Shown here: piece after piece, positions 53,957-61,574 of the stretch
How positions within the stretch are numbered: the stretch's first letter is position 1
Layout of the letters: every line of letters starts with the position of its first letter
Source of the DNA: Deinococcus ruber
Lineage (GTDB): Bacteria; Deinococcota; Deinococci; Deinococcales; Deinococcaceae
Reading direction: 5' to 3'
Assembly (NCBI RefSeq): GCF_014648095.1
Contig: NZ_BMQL01000006.1
Span: 1-64,000 of the forward strand
DNA length: 64,000 nt
Position numbers and translations under genes: made by a program
The notes under the pieces: generated by a model
Databases searched by the model: none
What the model saw: only the letters and a program-made list of their open reading frames with translations
What the model was told of the DNA's origin: nothing

Positions 53957-54595
53957 TCAGGCACTCTTCAGCGTCAGGCGCAGTGTTCCCGGCGCTGAAG
54001 GACGGAGATACGGCGTCAGAGCCGCCCACAGGTCTGCGGGGCGTCGAGAGCTGAGGGGCGGCTGGGCTGTTGCCAGCGGGTCGAGTCCGGCCAGATGCGC
54101 TAGTACAGCGCTGTGCTGGGCCTCGCGGGCGGCCAGCCGTGCGGCGGCTCCGGCCAGCGCCGCTTCCCGGTGGGCGGCGAGGTCTTCGGTGGCGGCCAGA
54201 TACGTCTGCGCCGAGAGGTGTGCCAGATGCTGCGCGGTCATGACGAAGGTGCGGGCGTCGGTCTGCACCTTCGGATCGACGCAGAAGGTCGTGGCACCCG
54301 GCAGACCACCCAGACGCCTGAGGAGCTTCAGATGCTGCTGTTCGGTTGCCAGCACCTGCCGGAGTGCCGCAGTCGCCGTGTCTGTGATGTGGAAAGTGGC
54401 TCCGGCCAGCACAGCCGTATAGAAGCTGACGCTGAGCGCCTCGGTGGTGGCGGCCACCTGAAGCAGCGGCACTGCGCCGCCCATTCCTGTTGCCCGGCTG
54501 TTTCCTGCCAGCGTGTCTGCCACCAGCAGCCCACCGGCCCCCATCAGATCACGCAGAACGCGGCGGCGAGTAGCGGTGGTCGTGTATTCGGGCAT
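53957..54595 (-). CDS. Tat-exported ferritin-like protein
   Basis: A 212-residue protein. The N-terminus TRRRVLRDLMGAGGLLVADT is a twin-arginine-type signal. The mature part is a ferritin-like four-helix bundle (VAATTEALSVSFYTAVLAGA, VLATEQQHLKLLRRLGG, LAAREAQHSAVLAHLAGLDP) with Glu and E-x2-H residues that could hold a di-iron centre. It resembles desiccation-related ferritin-like proteins. AGGAGG before the ATG at 54595 fixes the start; the upstream frame to 54739 is non-homologous. With dps2 it is the second exported ferritin-type protein in the window. Confidence 0.85.
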   Translation of the reverse strand: MPEYTTTATRRRVLRDLMGAGGLLVADTLAGNSRATGMGGAVPLLQVAATTEALSVSFYTAVLAGATFHITDTATAALRQVLATEQQHLKLLRRLGGLPGATTFCVDPKVQTDARTFVMTAQHLAHLSAQTYLAATEDLAAHREAALAGAAARLAAREAQHSAVLAHLAGLDPLATAQPPLSSRRPADLWAALTPYLRPSAPGTLRLTLKSA

Positions 54596-54860
54596 AGAGA
54601 TGTCCTCCTGTCTGTCGGGGAAAGCGTGCGCGGTCTGTACCGCTACTGATGTGCCTGCTCTGCGGAGGGTAGGCCCCCGCAGGTGTGTTCCAGTCGCGGT
54701 GGGGCGTGGTCTTGGGTAAAGCAGGCAGTCCTGCCGCACACAGTAAAGGCCCGGACGGTTAGACGAAAGTCAGTGTGACCGAGGGTTCAAGAAACCGTGA
54801 CGTTGTAATGAAGCTTCCTCGAAGGCGCATCAGGGCAGAGGCCTACAGCGGCGCACGACA
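54596..54860. other. Intergenic region between ferritin-like gene and DoxX
   Basis: No gene is supported. The frame 54787-55422 on the minus strand is a shadow of DoxX. No clear GTAAY repeat is present before the ferritin-like gene. Confidence 0.35.
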
Positions 54861-54900
54861 GATCGGCGCTCCCATACACTTCTGCATGGGAGCGCCGATC
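54861..54900. terminator. Terminator hairpin after DoxX
   Basis: GATCGGCGCTCCCAT (54861-54875) pairs perfectly over 15 bp with ATGGGAGCGCCGATC (54886-54900). The tail is weak (TGT on the minus strand), but position and stem suggest the 3' end of the DoxX transcript. Confidence 0.7.
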
Positions 54901-54917
54901 TTCAGGCCGGGTGGTTG

Positions 54918-55520
54918 TTACGTCTGCCGTGTCTGAGGTGTGCTGTGGCGAAACAGGGTGCCGGGTGCGCCGGGAACACCGATGCGCGGCAGAATCCAGC
55001 GGTCGAGGCCCCAGTAGCCCGACGTGCGCCACGCCAGCACCAGCAGGGTCGCCAGCACGAAGAGCGCCGGATTGGTCGAAACGGTTCCGGCCAGCAGGTA
55101 ATTGGCATTCATCAGGCCACCGAAAAACGCCGCGATGCCGGTAAACAGGCCGAGAATCAGGGCGACGCCCACCAGAATCTCGCCGTAGGTCACCAGATAG
55201 CTGAGAAAGGCAGCGTTGGGCAGCGCGACGTGCTGAACAAACCAGGCGTAATAGCCCTGCACGTCTGGATGGTCCCCCGACGTCTTCTTCAGTGCGCCGT
55301 TCAGAAAGCCGCTGACGGCAGCGCCCGCCTTGTCGCCCACCCAGACGCCAGCCGGGTTCGTGAATTTGTCCCATCCGGCACTGAGCCACTCGTAGCCGAC
55401 ATACAGACGGAGCAGCAGCCACAGCGGAGCTAAACGGGTATCGGCAAACAGAAAGCGCGTGATATTCGGTTCCGGAATTTCGGCGGAGTATACGGCTGGT
55501 GCGGCACGGTCTGTCGTCAT
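54918..55520 (-). CDS. DoxX-family membrane protein
   Basis: A 200-residue integral membrane protein. Helices include LAPLWLLLRLYVGYEWLSAG, FLSYLVTYGEILVGVALILG, IAAFFGGLMNANYLLAGT and FVLATLLVLAWRTSGYWGLD, in the order typical of DoxX (a thiosulfate:quinone oxidoreductase subunit relative). The N-terminal WLSAGWDKFTNPAGVWVG is diagnostic. AAGGAGG precedes the ATG at 55520. It is divergent from the oxidase operon, with back-to-back GTAAY promoters. DoxX proteins act in membrane redox balance and interact with superoxide dismutase in some bacteria. Confidence 0.9.
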   Translation of the reverse strand: MTTDRAAPAVYSAEIPEPNITRFLFADTRLAPLWLLLRLYVGYEWLSAGWDKFTNPAGVWVGDKAGAAVSGFLNGALKKTSGDHPDVQGYYAWFVQHVALPNAAFLSYLVTYGEILVGVALILGLFTGIAAFFGGLMNANYLLAGTVSTNPALFVLATLLVLAWRTSGYWGLDRWILPRIGVPGAPGTLFRHSTPQTRQT

Positions 55521-55544
55521 GGTGCGCCTCCTTGATGCCCGTTG

Positions 55545-55577
55545 AGTGTGCAGGAGAAGCATTACCACGCTGTTACC
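55545..55577 (-). promoter_or_regulatory. SARP-type promoter of doxX
   Basis: On the minus strand GGTAAC (55577-55572) and GGTAAT (55566-55561) repeat at 11 bp, and 10 bp later is CACACT (55550-55545) as the -10 box. The DoxX start is about 25 bp beyond. Confidence 0.65.
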
Positions 55578-55594
55578 ACCACCACAGCAGGCGC

Positions 55595-55627
55595 GGTAAT
55601 GCGGGTGTAATGGCCTCACGGGAGTCT
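55595..55627 (+). promoter_or_regulatory. SARP-type promoter of the oxidase operon
   Basis: GGTAAT (55595-55600) and TGTAAT (55606-55611) repeat at 11 bp, and 10 bp later is GAGTCT (55622-55627), which fits nAnnnT. A CGGAGG ribosome binding site and an ATG at 55647 follow. Confidence 0.6.
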
Positions 55628-55646
55628 CAGAACCGGAGGACTCACG

Positions 55647-55760
55647 ATGGATCAGCCAGACAACGATAGCCAGGTCAGTTCAGGTTCAGGCCGTTTGACA
55701 GCTCTGCGTCAGACCGCTTCTGGTCGCCCCTTACAGCTGTGGCGTTCGGGGCGCATATGA
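55647..55760 (+). CDS. Putative 37-residue leader ORF of the oxidase operon
   Basis: CGGAGG sits 7-8 bases before the ATG. The frame runs 37 codons and ends in TGA overlapping the cytochrome c start (ATGA, 55757-55760). The product is hydrophilic, starting MDQPDNDSQ and ending LQLWRSGRI, with no membrane segment or known domain. The good ribosome binding site and the tight overlap support translation, perhaps mainly for coupling. Confidence 0.5.
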   Translation: MDQPDNDSQVSSGSGRLTALRQTASGRPLQLWRSGRI

Positions 55761-56155
55761 GAGCAACTGTTGCAGGCAGCGCCACCCTGCTCATCTTTCT
55801 GCTTCTGCTCGCCGGAGCGTACCGAACCGGAACGGGCCTGTCGGGCATTCATCCCCAGAGCGGCACGGCCACGGCGGCCACGTTGCCCGCACCCGCCGAT
55901 GGTTCTAGCCTGTTTGCCGCCAACTGCGCCGGGTGTCATGGCCCGAAGGCTCAGGGCGGCGTGGGGCCGAAACTGGCTGGCCTGGTCAAGCCCTGGACGC
56001 AGATGCAGTTCGAACATGCGGTGCTGGACGGCAAAGCGCCGGAAGGCCGCACGCTCGCGCCGATGATGCCGCACTTCCGCAGTGCAGGTTTCGACGGTTC
56101 GCCCCCCACCGACGCGCAGCTCAGGGCGCTGGCACAGTACCTCCAGAGCCTCTAG
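55757..56155 (+). CDS. Membrane-anchored cytochrome c
   Basis: A 132-residue single-haem cytochrome. A signal anchor (about 1-27, TVAGSATLLIFLLLLAGAYR) precedes the class-I domain with haem motif CAGCH and PKLAGL, and the likely Met ligand in LAPMMPHF. It starts at an ATG overlapping the leader ORF stop. It is followed by oxidase subunits IIa, II and I, so it is probably the direct electron donor to that oxidase. Confidence 0.92.
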   Translation: MRATVAGSATLLIFLLLLAGAYRTGTGLSGIHPQSGTATAATLPAPADGSSLFAANCAGCHGPKAQGGVGPKLAGLVKPWTQMQFEHAVLDGKAPEGRTLAPMMPHFRSAGFDGSPPTDAQLRALAQYLQSL

Positions 56156-56162
56156 GAACCTT

Positions 56163-56270
56163 ATGAATGACAATCTTCCCAAAGGAACGCTGCTGATCGT
56201 CGGTGTGGTCTTCGTGATGACGCTGCTGATGTGGTTTCTCGTGCTCGGCATCGTCCAGGCGAGGGGCTGA
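56163..56270 (+). CDS. Cytochrome c oxidase subunit IIa-like small membrane protein
   Basis: A 35-residue protein with one transmembrane helix (TLLIVGVVFVMTLLMWFLVL). Its position directly before subunits II and I and its size match the IIa subunit of Thermus-type ba3 oxidase. GGAACCTT upstream is a weak ribosome binding site. It ends two bases before the subunit II start, so the genes are tightly coupled. Confidence 0.85.
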   Translation: MNDNLPKGTLLIVGVVFVMTLLMWFLVLGIVQARG

Positions 56271-56272
56271 CC

Positions 56273-56764
56273 ATGCTCGATCATCACACCATCGAAAAAT
56301 ATGAACTCGGCTGGCTGGTCGTCGCCCTGGTGCTGATCGCCATGCTGTTCGCGGGCGTCCTCGCCAGCATGATCAGTGAAACGGTGCCGGGCTTTTTTGG
56401 AACCAAAGCCCAGTACATCGACCCCGCCAAGCTGAGCCAGACCCCCTTTGCCACTCCCGGCCTGAAGACCGGGCCAGACGGTGCGCTTGACGCGTATATT
56501 GTTGCCACCGCCTTCCAGTTCCAGCCAAATGTGCTGCGCGTCCCTGCCGGGCGACCTGTGACGCTGCACATGGTCAGTACCGACGTGATTCACGGCCTGC
56601 TGCTCGGGCAGGGCAATGTGAATGTTGAGCTGATTCCCGGTCAGGTCGCGGTGATCACCAAAGTCTTCGATCATCCCGGCAGCTACACCTCGGAGTGCAA
56701 CGAATACTGCGGCACCGGACATCAGACGATGTCGTTCAAGCTCATCGTGGAGGCCGCGAAATGA
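56273..56764 (+). CDS. Cytochrome c oxidase subunit II (CuA)
   Basis: A 163-residue subunit II of the ba3 class, with a single N-terminal helix (LGWLVVALVLIAMLFAGVLA). The periplasmic cupredoxin domain ligates CuA through His in DVIHGLLLGQG and the set CNEYCGTGHQTM (two Cys, His, Met). It accepts electrons from cytochrome c. It overlaps the subunit I start by 4 bases (ATGA). Confidence 0.94.
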   Translation: MLDHHTIEKYELGWLVVALVLIAMLFAGVLASMISETVPGFFGTKAQYIDPAKLSQTPFATPGLKTGPDGALDAYIVATAFQFQPNVLRVPAGRPVTLHMVSTDVIHGLLLGQGNVNVELIPGQVAVITKVFDHPGSYTSECNEYCGTGHQTMSFKLIVEAAK

Positions 56765-58488
56765 CGACGACTGTTTCCCCCGCCCTGCGGCCCACCGAGC
56801 AGGTCTATGCCGGGCACCCCGAAAAGAAGGTCACGCTGTATTTCCTGGTGACAGGTCTGGTGCTGCTGTTGATCGGCGTGGCAATCGGCCCGCTCCAGGC
56901 GCTCAATTACGCCGGAATCGACGTTTACCGTTATCTGCCGTTCCTGAAATCGTATTACCAGGGCCTGTCGCTGCACGGCGTCCTGAACGCGCTGGTCTTT
57001 ACCACCTATTTTATCAGCGGGCTGCTGCTGTACCTGCCCTGCCGCGCCCTGAAGGTGCGTCCCAATCTGCTGGTGGCGTGGGGCGCGTACTGGACCATGA
57101 CCGCCGGGGTGCTGATGGCCGCCGCCGCCCTGCTGACCAACAACGCCACGCTGCTGTACACCTTCTATCCGCCGCTTCAGGGCAGCCCGCTCTTTTACAT
57201 CGGCGCGGCCCTGCTGGTGGTCGGCAGCCTGATCATCGGCGTTCAGGTCATCGTGATCTGGACGCAGTGGAAGCGCCAGCACCCCGGCGAGATCACGCCG
57301 CTGGTGGCCTTCATGAGCGTGGCGACCTGGATGATGTGGCTGATCGCCTCGCTGGGACTGGTGGTCGAGGTGGTCTTTCTGCTGATTCCCTGGTCGCTCG
57401 GCTGGGTGAAAGGCGTCGATCCGCTGCTGGCCCGCACGCTCTTCTGGTACACCGGGCATCCCATCGTGTATTTCTGGGTGATGCCCGCGTATATCTCGTG
57501 GTATGCCCTGCTTCCAGGGCAGGCGGGCGGCAAGATCGCTTCCGAGACGATGGCGCGGCTGTCGTTCGTGCTGTTTCTGCTGCTGTCCACGCCAGTCGGC
57601 CTGCATCACCAGTTTGCCGACACCGGAATTTCGATGTCGTGGAAGGTCATTCAGATGCTGCTGACCTTCCTGGTGGTGATTCCGTCGCTGCTCACGGCCT
57701 TCAGTGTGGGCGCGTCGCTGGAAATCGCGGCGCGGCTGCGGGGCGGCGGCGGCTGGGTCGGCTGGATTCGGCACCTGCCCTGGAAAGACCCGGTGTTTAC
57801 CGCGCAGGTGCTGGCGATGGTGTCGTTCATTCCGGGGGGCGCGGGCGGCATCGTCAATGCCAGCATTGCCCTCGACAGCGAGGTTCACAACACCGCCTGG
57901 ATTCCCGGCCACTTTCACATCACTGTCGGCACCGCCACCACCCTGACCTTTTTCGCCGTCAGTTTCTGGCTGCTGCCGCACCTGACGCGCAAGCCGCTCG
58001 CCAGCGTCAAAGGGGCGCTCTGGGCAAGCTGGCTGTGGTTCTGGGGCATGATCATCTTCGCCATCGGCATGCACTGGGAAGGTCTGATCGGCATTCCGCG
58101 CCGCACCTACCTGGCAACCGCCACCGGACTGGGCGACATGCTGGCGCGTGCCCAGATTCCGATGGCGCTGACCGGTATCAGCGGAATGGTGCTGATGGTC
58201 GCGTCTATTTTCTACTTCTCCGTGATCTTCAGGACGCTGCTGGGGCGGCAGCGGGTGGCTGAAAGCGCCGAGGTACCGATTCCTGTAAGCGAATCGCTGG
58301 AGCAGTTCGAGGCCAGGGAAGCGGGTCTGAGTGCCGCCGGAATGAAGGTGGCGGGTGCTGTCCGGCTGATGGAGCGCCTGTGGATTTTCTTCGCGCTGGC
58401 CTTGGCCCTGGTGGTGCTGATGTACCTGCCCATGCTGATCGGGATGGTGCTCAATACCCACCTGCTGCCCGGTCAGCGGCTGTGGTGA
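56761..58488 (+). CDS. Cytochrome c oxidase subunit I, ba3 type
   Basis: A 575-residue haem-copper oxidase catalytic subunit with about 13 membrane helices. Haem and copper ligands are visible in LSLHGVLNALVFTTYF, YTGHPIVYFWVMPAYISWY (CuB His with the His-Tyr pair region), HHQFADTG and WIPGHFHITVGTATTLTFFA. It reduces oxygen to water and pumps protons, with high oxygen affinity expected of the ba3 branch. No haem-biosynthesis or assembly genes are adjacent. A strong terminator follows. Confidence 0.95.
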   Translation: MTTTVSPALRPTEQVYAGHPEKKVTLYFLVTGLVLLLIGVAIGPLQALNYAGIDVYRYLPFLKSYYQGLSLHGVLNALVFTTYFISGLLLYLPCRALKVRPNLLVAWGAYWTMTAGVLMAAAALLTNNATLLYTFYPPLQGSPLFYIGAALLVVGSLIIGVQVIVIWTQWKRQHPGEITPLVAFMSVATWMMWLIASLGLVVEVVFLLIPWSLGWVKGVDPLLARTLFWYTGHPIVYFWVMPAYISWYALLPGQAGGKIASETMARLSFVLFLLLSTPVGLHHQFADTGISMSWKVIQMLLTFLVVIPSLLTAFSVGASLEIAARLRGGGGWVGWIRHLPWKDPVFTAQVLAMVSFIPGGAGGIVNASIALDSEVHNTAWIPGHFHITVGTATTLTFFAVSFWLLPHLTRKPLASVKGALWASWLWFWGMIIFAIGMHWEGLIGIPRRTYLATATGLGDMLARAQIPMALTGISGMVLMVASIFYFSVIFRTLLGRQRVAESAEVPIPVSESLEQFEAREAGLSAAGMKVAGAVRLMERLWIFFALALALVVLMYLPMLIGMVLNTHLLPGQRLW

Positions 58489-58502
58489 TAAGCGAGTAAA
58501 TG

Positions 58503-58558
58503 AACGAGGCGTCCGGGTGAATCCTGATAGTTCAGGGATTTACCCGGACGCCTCGTTT
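58503..58558. terminator. Shared bidirectional terminator
   Basis: A very long stem joins AACGAGGCGTCCGGGT (from 58503) plus GAATCC with GGGATT plus ACCCGGACGCCTCGTT (to about 58557), followed by TTC on the plus strand. It lies between the convergent subunit I gene and lutC. Confidence 0.92.
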
Positions 58559-58603
58559 TCTGCGCCTGCTCGCCGGAAAGGGGAGACTCTTACGGCCCCG
58601 GCT

Positions 58604-59230
58604 TCAGGCCGAATCGATCAGCAGGATGTTCAGCCGCCGGGGGCCGTGCACGCCCTCTACCCGGCTGAGTTCGATGTCGCTGGTGGCGCTCGGCCCGCTG
58701 ATCCACGTCAGGGGGCGGCCCGCCGTGATCGCCGCTTGCAGGGCGGCCACCGCTTCCGGCACGCTGTCCACCACCTGATCCGCCCGAACGATGCACACAT
58801 GCTGATCGGGAATCAGGGTCAGTGCCCGCCGCCCCTGCCCCGGCCCGTGATCGAGTACCACCGTTCCGGTTTCGGCAATCGCTGCCGCACAGGTGGTCAG
58901 CACCGCGCCAAAGCTGCTCAGCTCGGCGTGAGACTGCCCCGCGTCGGGCGTGGTGTTCAGGGGAGCCAGCCACGCGGCGGGCAGGCCACCGGGCACCAGT
59001 ACCCGTTTTCCGGCCAGCAGCAGCGCCAGCACACCCGGCACTTCGCTTTCCGTCACGGTCTGGACGTGCGCCCGGTATTCGGCGGCGTACTCGGCAAACT
59101 GCGCCACGATGTCGGCGCGTGGGCGGGAAGAAGGCAGAACGGGCATACGCTCCAGCGCGGGTTGCTGGCCTCCTGTCGCCCGGTTGATGCGGGTCAGGAT
59201 GTCCAGCCGGGCTTCACTGCTCACCTTCAT
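58604..59230 (-). CDS. lutC: Lactate utilization protein C (LUD domain)
   Basis: A 208-residue LUD-domain protein, subunit of the LutABC complex that oxidises L-lactate to pyruvate. The C-terminal part has SFGAVLTTCAAAIAETGTVV, LIPDQHVCIVRADQVVDSVP and ISGPSATSDIELSRVEGVHGPRRL-type sequence (the last being the family signature region). It is last in the operon and overlaps lutB by 17 bases. Confidence 0.92.
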   Translation of the reverse strand: MKVSSEARLDILTRINRATGGQQPALERMPVLPSSRPRADIVAQFAEYAAEYRAHVQTVTESEVPGVLALLLAGKRVLVPGGLPAAWLAPLNTTPDAGQSHAELSSFGAVLTTCAAAIAETGTVVLDHGPGQGRRALTLIPDQHVCIVRADQVVDSVPEAVAALQAAITAGRPLTWISGPSATSDIELSRVEGVHGPRRLNILLIDSA

Positions 59231-60638
59231 TCTCCCTGCGCCACAGCTCCCGGAACGACTGTTTGGGAAACGGCGGCAGATTGCGCGAACTCGTCCAGCC
59301 GCCCAGCATTCCCGGCAGCGCCCGAATCGCGCCGTGCTGCACCAGCGGCCCCTGCCCGGTGTGGGCCAGCTTGATCGCGCCCTCGAAGCGGTGTGGTTCG
59401 TTGAAAATCCACGCCGCTGTTTTCATGGCGATGCTCTCGGCATTCGGCGTCTTGTGCGGCGTGATCTGGCCGCGCAGATAGATCAGGATTTCGGGAATAT
59501 TGATCTTCACCGGGCAGGCGTCGTAGCACGCCCCGCACAGGCTGCTGGCCCACGGCAGCGAGTTGGCGTTCTCATCTTCGAGCTGCAACAGTTGCGGCGT
59601 CAGAATCGCACCGATGGGGCCGGGATACACGCTGCCGTAGGCGTGCCCGCCCGCCCGCTCGTATACCGGACAGACGTTCAGGCACGCCGAGCAGCGGATA
59701 CAGCGCAGCGTTTCGCGCCCCACCTTGTCGGCCAGCACGTCGGTTCTGCCGTTGTCCAGCAAAATCAGGTGGAAGTGCTGCGGGCCATCGCCGGGCGTGA
59801 TGCCGCTCCAGAAACTCGTGTATGGATTCATGCGCTCGGCGGTGCTGCTGCGCGGCAGAAGCTGCATGAACGGCGCGATATCGGCCCAGCTCGGCAGCAC
59901 CTTTTCAATGCCCATCACCGAGATCAGCACGTCGGGCAGCGTCAGGCACATGCGCCCGTTGCCCTCCGATTCCACGATGCAGACGGTGCCCGTGTCGGCA
60001 ATGGCGAAATTTGCGCCCGAAATCGCCACCTTCGTCGTCAGAAACTTTTCGCGCAGATACACGCGGGCCGCTTCAGCCAGCACGGCTGGATCGTCGGTGA
60101 GCAGGTCTGCGCCCAGTTTGTGCCGGAACAGTTCGCGGATTTCGGCGCGGTTCTTGTGGATGGCGGGCACCAGAATATGACTGGGGCGGTCTTCGGCCAG
60201 TTGCACGATCAGTTCGGCCAGATCGGTTTCGGTGGCGTGGATGCCGCGTGCTTCCAGCGCCGCATTCAGTTCTATTTCGTCGGTGCTGATGCTCTTGACC
60301 TTGATGACTTCCGATACGCCCTGCGCCGCCACCAGATCGGCCACCAGCCGCTGAGCTTCCCCGGCGTCACGTGCCCAGTGAACCTGCCCGCCCCGGCGCT
60401 TCACGCTCGCTTCCAGCTCCAGCAGGTGTTCGGCCAGATTGCCCAGCACCGTGTCTTTGATGGATGCGCCCTGCGTGCGAATGTCTTCCCAGTTCGCCAC
60501 TTCCGCCACGGCCCGCAGGCGTTTCTCGCGGATGGTGCCAGCAGCGTGCCGCAGATTGCGCCGCATCTGGGCATCTGCCAGCGTCTCTCGGGCCGCGTCG
60601 GGAAACGGCTGAGAGGGATGGAGGCCGCCCGCGCTCAT
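59214..60638 (-). CDS. lutB: Iron-sulfur lactate oxidation protein LutB
   Basis: A 474-residue protein with an N-terminal LUD domain (VIKVKSISTDEIELNAALEA; ISGANFAIADTGTVCIVESE) and a C-terminal pair of 4Fe-4S motifs, CIRCSACLNVCPVY and CGACYDACPV. It transfers electrons from lactate oxidation within LutABC. GGAG eight bases before the ATG at 60638 sets the start; the upstream frame to 60701 is unlikely. A repeat-containing gap of about 200 bp separates it from lutA. Confidence 0.94.
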   Translation of the reverse strand: MSAGGLHPSQPFPDAARETLADAQMRRNLRHAAGTIREKRLRAVAEVANWEDIRTQGASIKDTVLGNLAEHLLELEASVKRRGGQVHWARDAGEAQRLVADLVAAQGVSEVIKVKSISTDEIELNAALEARGIHATETDLAELIVQLAEDRPSHILVPAIHKNRAEIRELFRHKLGADLLTDDPAVLAEAARVYLREKFLTTKVAISGANFAIADTGTVCIVESEGNGRMCLTLPDVLISVMGIEKVLPSWADIAPFMQLLPRSSTAERMNPYTSFWSGITPGDGPQHFHLILLDNGRTDVLADKVGRETLRCIRCSACLNVCPVYERAGGHAYGSVYPGPIGAILTPQLLQLEDENANSLPWASSLCGACYDACPVKINIPEILIYLRGQITPHKTPNAESIAMKTAAWIFNEPHRFEGAIKLAHTGQGPLVQHGAIRALPGMLGGWTSSRNLPPFPKQSFRELWRRENEGEQ

Positions 60639-60680
60639 GGGGTGGCTCCGGTGGTGGAAGGGCAATCGCTGGCGCTCATC

Positions 60681-60800
60681 CGCCCCCCAGTTGCTTTGCA
60701 ACGGCCCCCCCTGAAGAGGGGCTGGAACAGCAAAAAGGCAAAGAAGGCGCTTTGCTGTTTACTCCTCCCCCTTGAGGGGGAGGCTGGGAGGGGGTGAAGT
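60681..60800. repeat. REP/MITE-like intergenic repeat between lutA and lutB
   Basis: Several nested inverted repeats lie in a 120-bp GC-rich block: GTTGC-TTT-GCAAC (60690-60702), CCCC-TGAAGA-GGGG nearby, and CCTCCCCC-TTGA-GGGGGAGG (60764-60783). The last is followed by GCTGGGAGGGGGTGAAGTGA. This is the form of dispersed palindromic repeats; copies elsewhere cannot be checked here. It interrupts the operon and may affect mRNA processing. Confidence 0.6.
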
Positions 60801-60836
60801 GAGCGCAGCGATTGCCTTCCATCTGTCTACCTGTCC

Positions 60837-61574
60837 TCATCCTTCCCCCTCCACACTCGCCAGAATCTCGGCCAGATGCACCACGCCCGTTCCGCTCTGT
60901 AATCGGCTCAGCCCGCCGCCGATGTGCATCAGGCAACTGTTATCGCCCGCCGTGCAGACCTCGGCCCGTGTACTCATCACGTTTGCCACCTTGTCGGCCA
61001 GCATCGCGGTGCTGGTCTCGGGGTTCTTCACGCTGAACGTTCCGCCAAAGCCGCAGCACTGATCAGAGGCGGGCAATTCCACCAGACTCAGGCCGCGCAC
61101 GTTTTGCAGCAGCTTCAGCGGTGCGTCGCCCACCCGCAGCAGCCGCGCCGCGTGGCAGGTCGGATGGTACGTGACCCGGTGTGGGTACGACGCGCCCACG
61201 TCCTCGACGCCCAGCACCTTCACCAGAAATTCGGACAGCTCGAAGGTGCGCGTTCCCAGTTCCTGCACCTGCGCCAGCAACACTTCATCTCCGGCCCACT
61301 CGGCGGCTTTTGGATACAGGTCACGCACGAAGGCCACGCAGGAACCGCTGGGAGCCACGATCACCTCGGCATCGCGGAAGTCCTGCACGAATTTTCGGAT
61401 CAGCGGCAGGGCTTCCGCCTGATACCCGGTGTTGAAGTGCATCTGCCCGCAGCAGGTCTGGGCCTCGTTGAAACGCACCGTGTGGCCCAGACGCCGCAGC
61501 AGGCGGGCCATCGCCAGCCCGGTCTGCGGGAACAGCGCGTCGTTCAGGCAGGTGATAAAGAGGTCAATCTGCAT
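60837..61574 (-). CDS. lutA: Fe-S oxidoreductase LutA (CCG domain)
   Basis: A 245-residue protein with two cysteine-rich CCG modules: CLNDALFPQTG, then NEAQTCCGQMHFNTGYQ and TYHPTCHAARLLRV, then SDQCCGFGGTFSVKNPETS. It matches LutA/GlcF-C-terminal type subunits that relay electrons to the quinone pool. It starts 11 bases inside the rhaB 3' end, so it is translationally coupled to rhamnose catabolism. Confidence 0.93.
   Translation of the reverse strand: MQIDLFITCLNDALFPQTGLAMARLLRRLGHTVRFNEAQTCCGQMHFNTGYQAEALPLIRKFVQDFRDAEVIVAPSGSCVAFVRDLYPKAAEWAGDEVLLAQVQELGTRTFELSEFLVKVLGVEDVGASYPHRVTYHPTCHAARLLRVGDAPLKLLQNVRGLSLVELPASDQCCGFGGTFSVKNPETSTAMLADKVANVMSTRAEVCTAGDNSCLMHIGGGLSRLQSGTGVVHLAEILASVEGEG

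Noticed and set aside
56722..58461. 579-codon minus-strand frame opposite oxidase subunit I
   Set aside because: His/Gln/Arg-rich antisense shadow of a clear ba3 subunit I gene.
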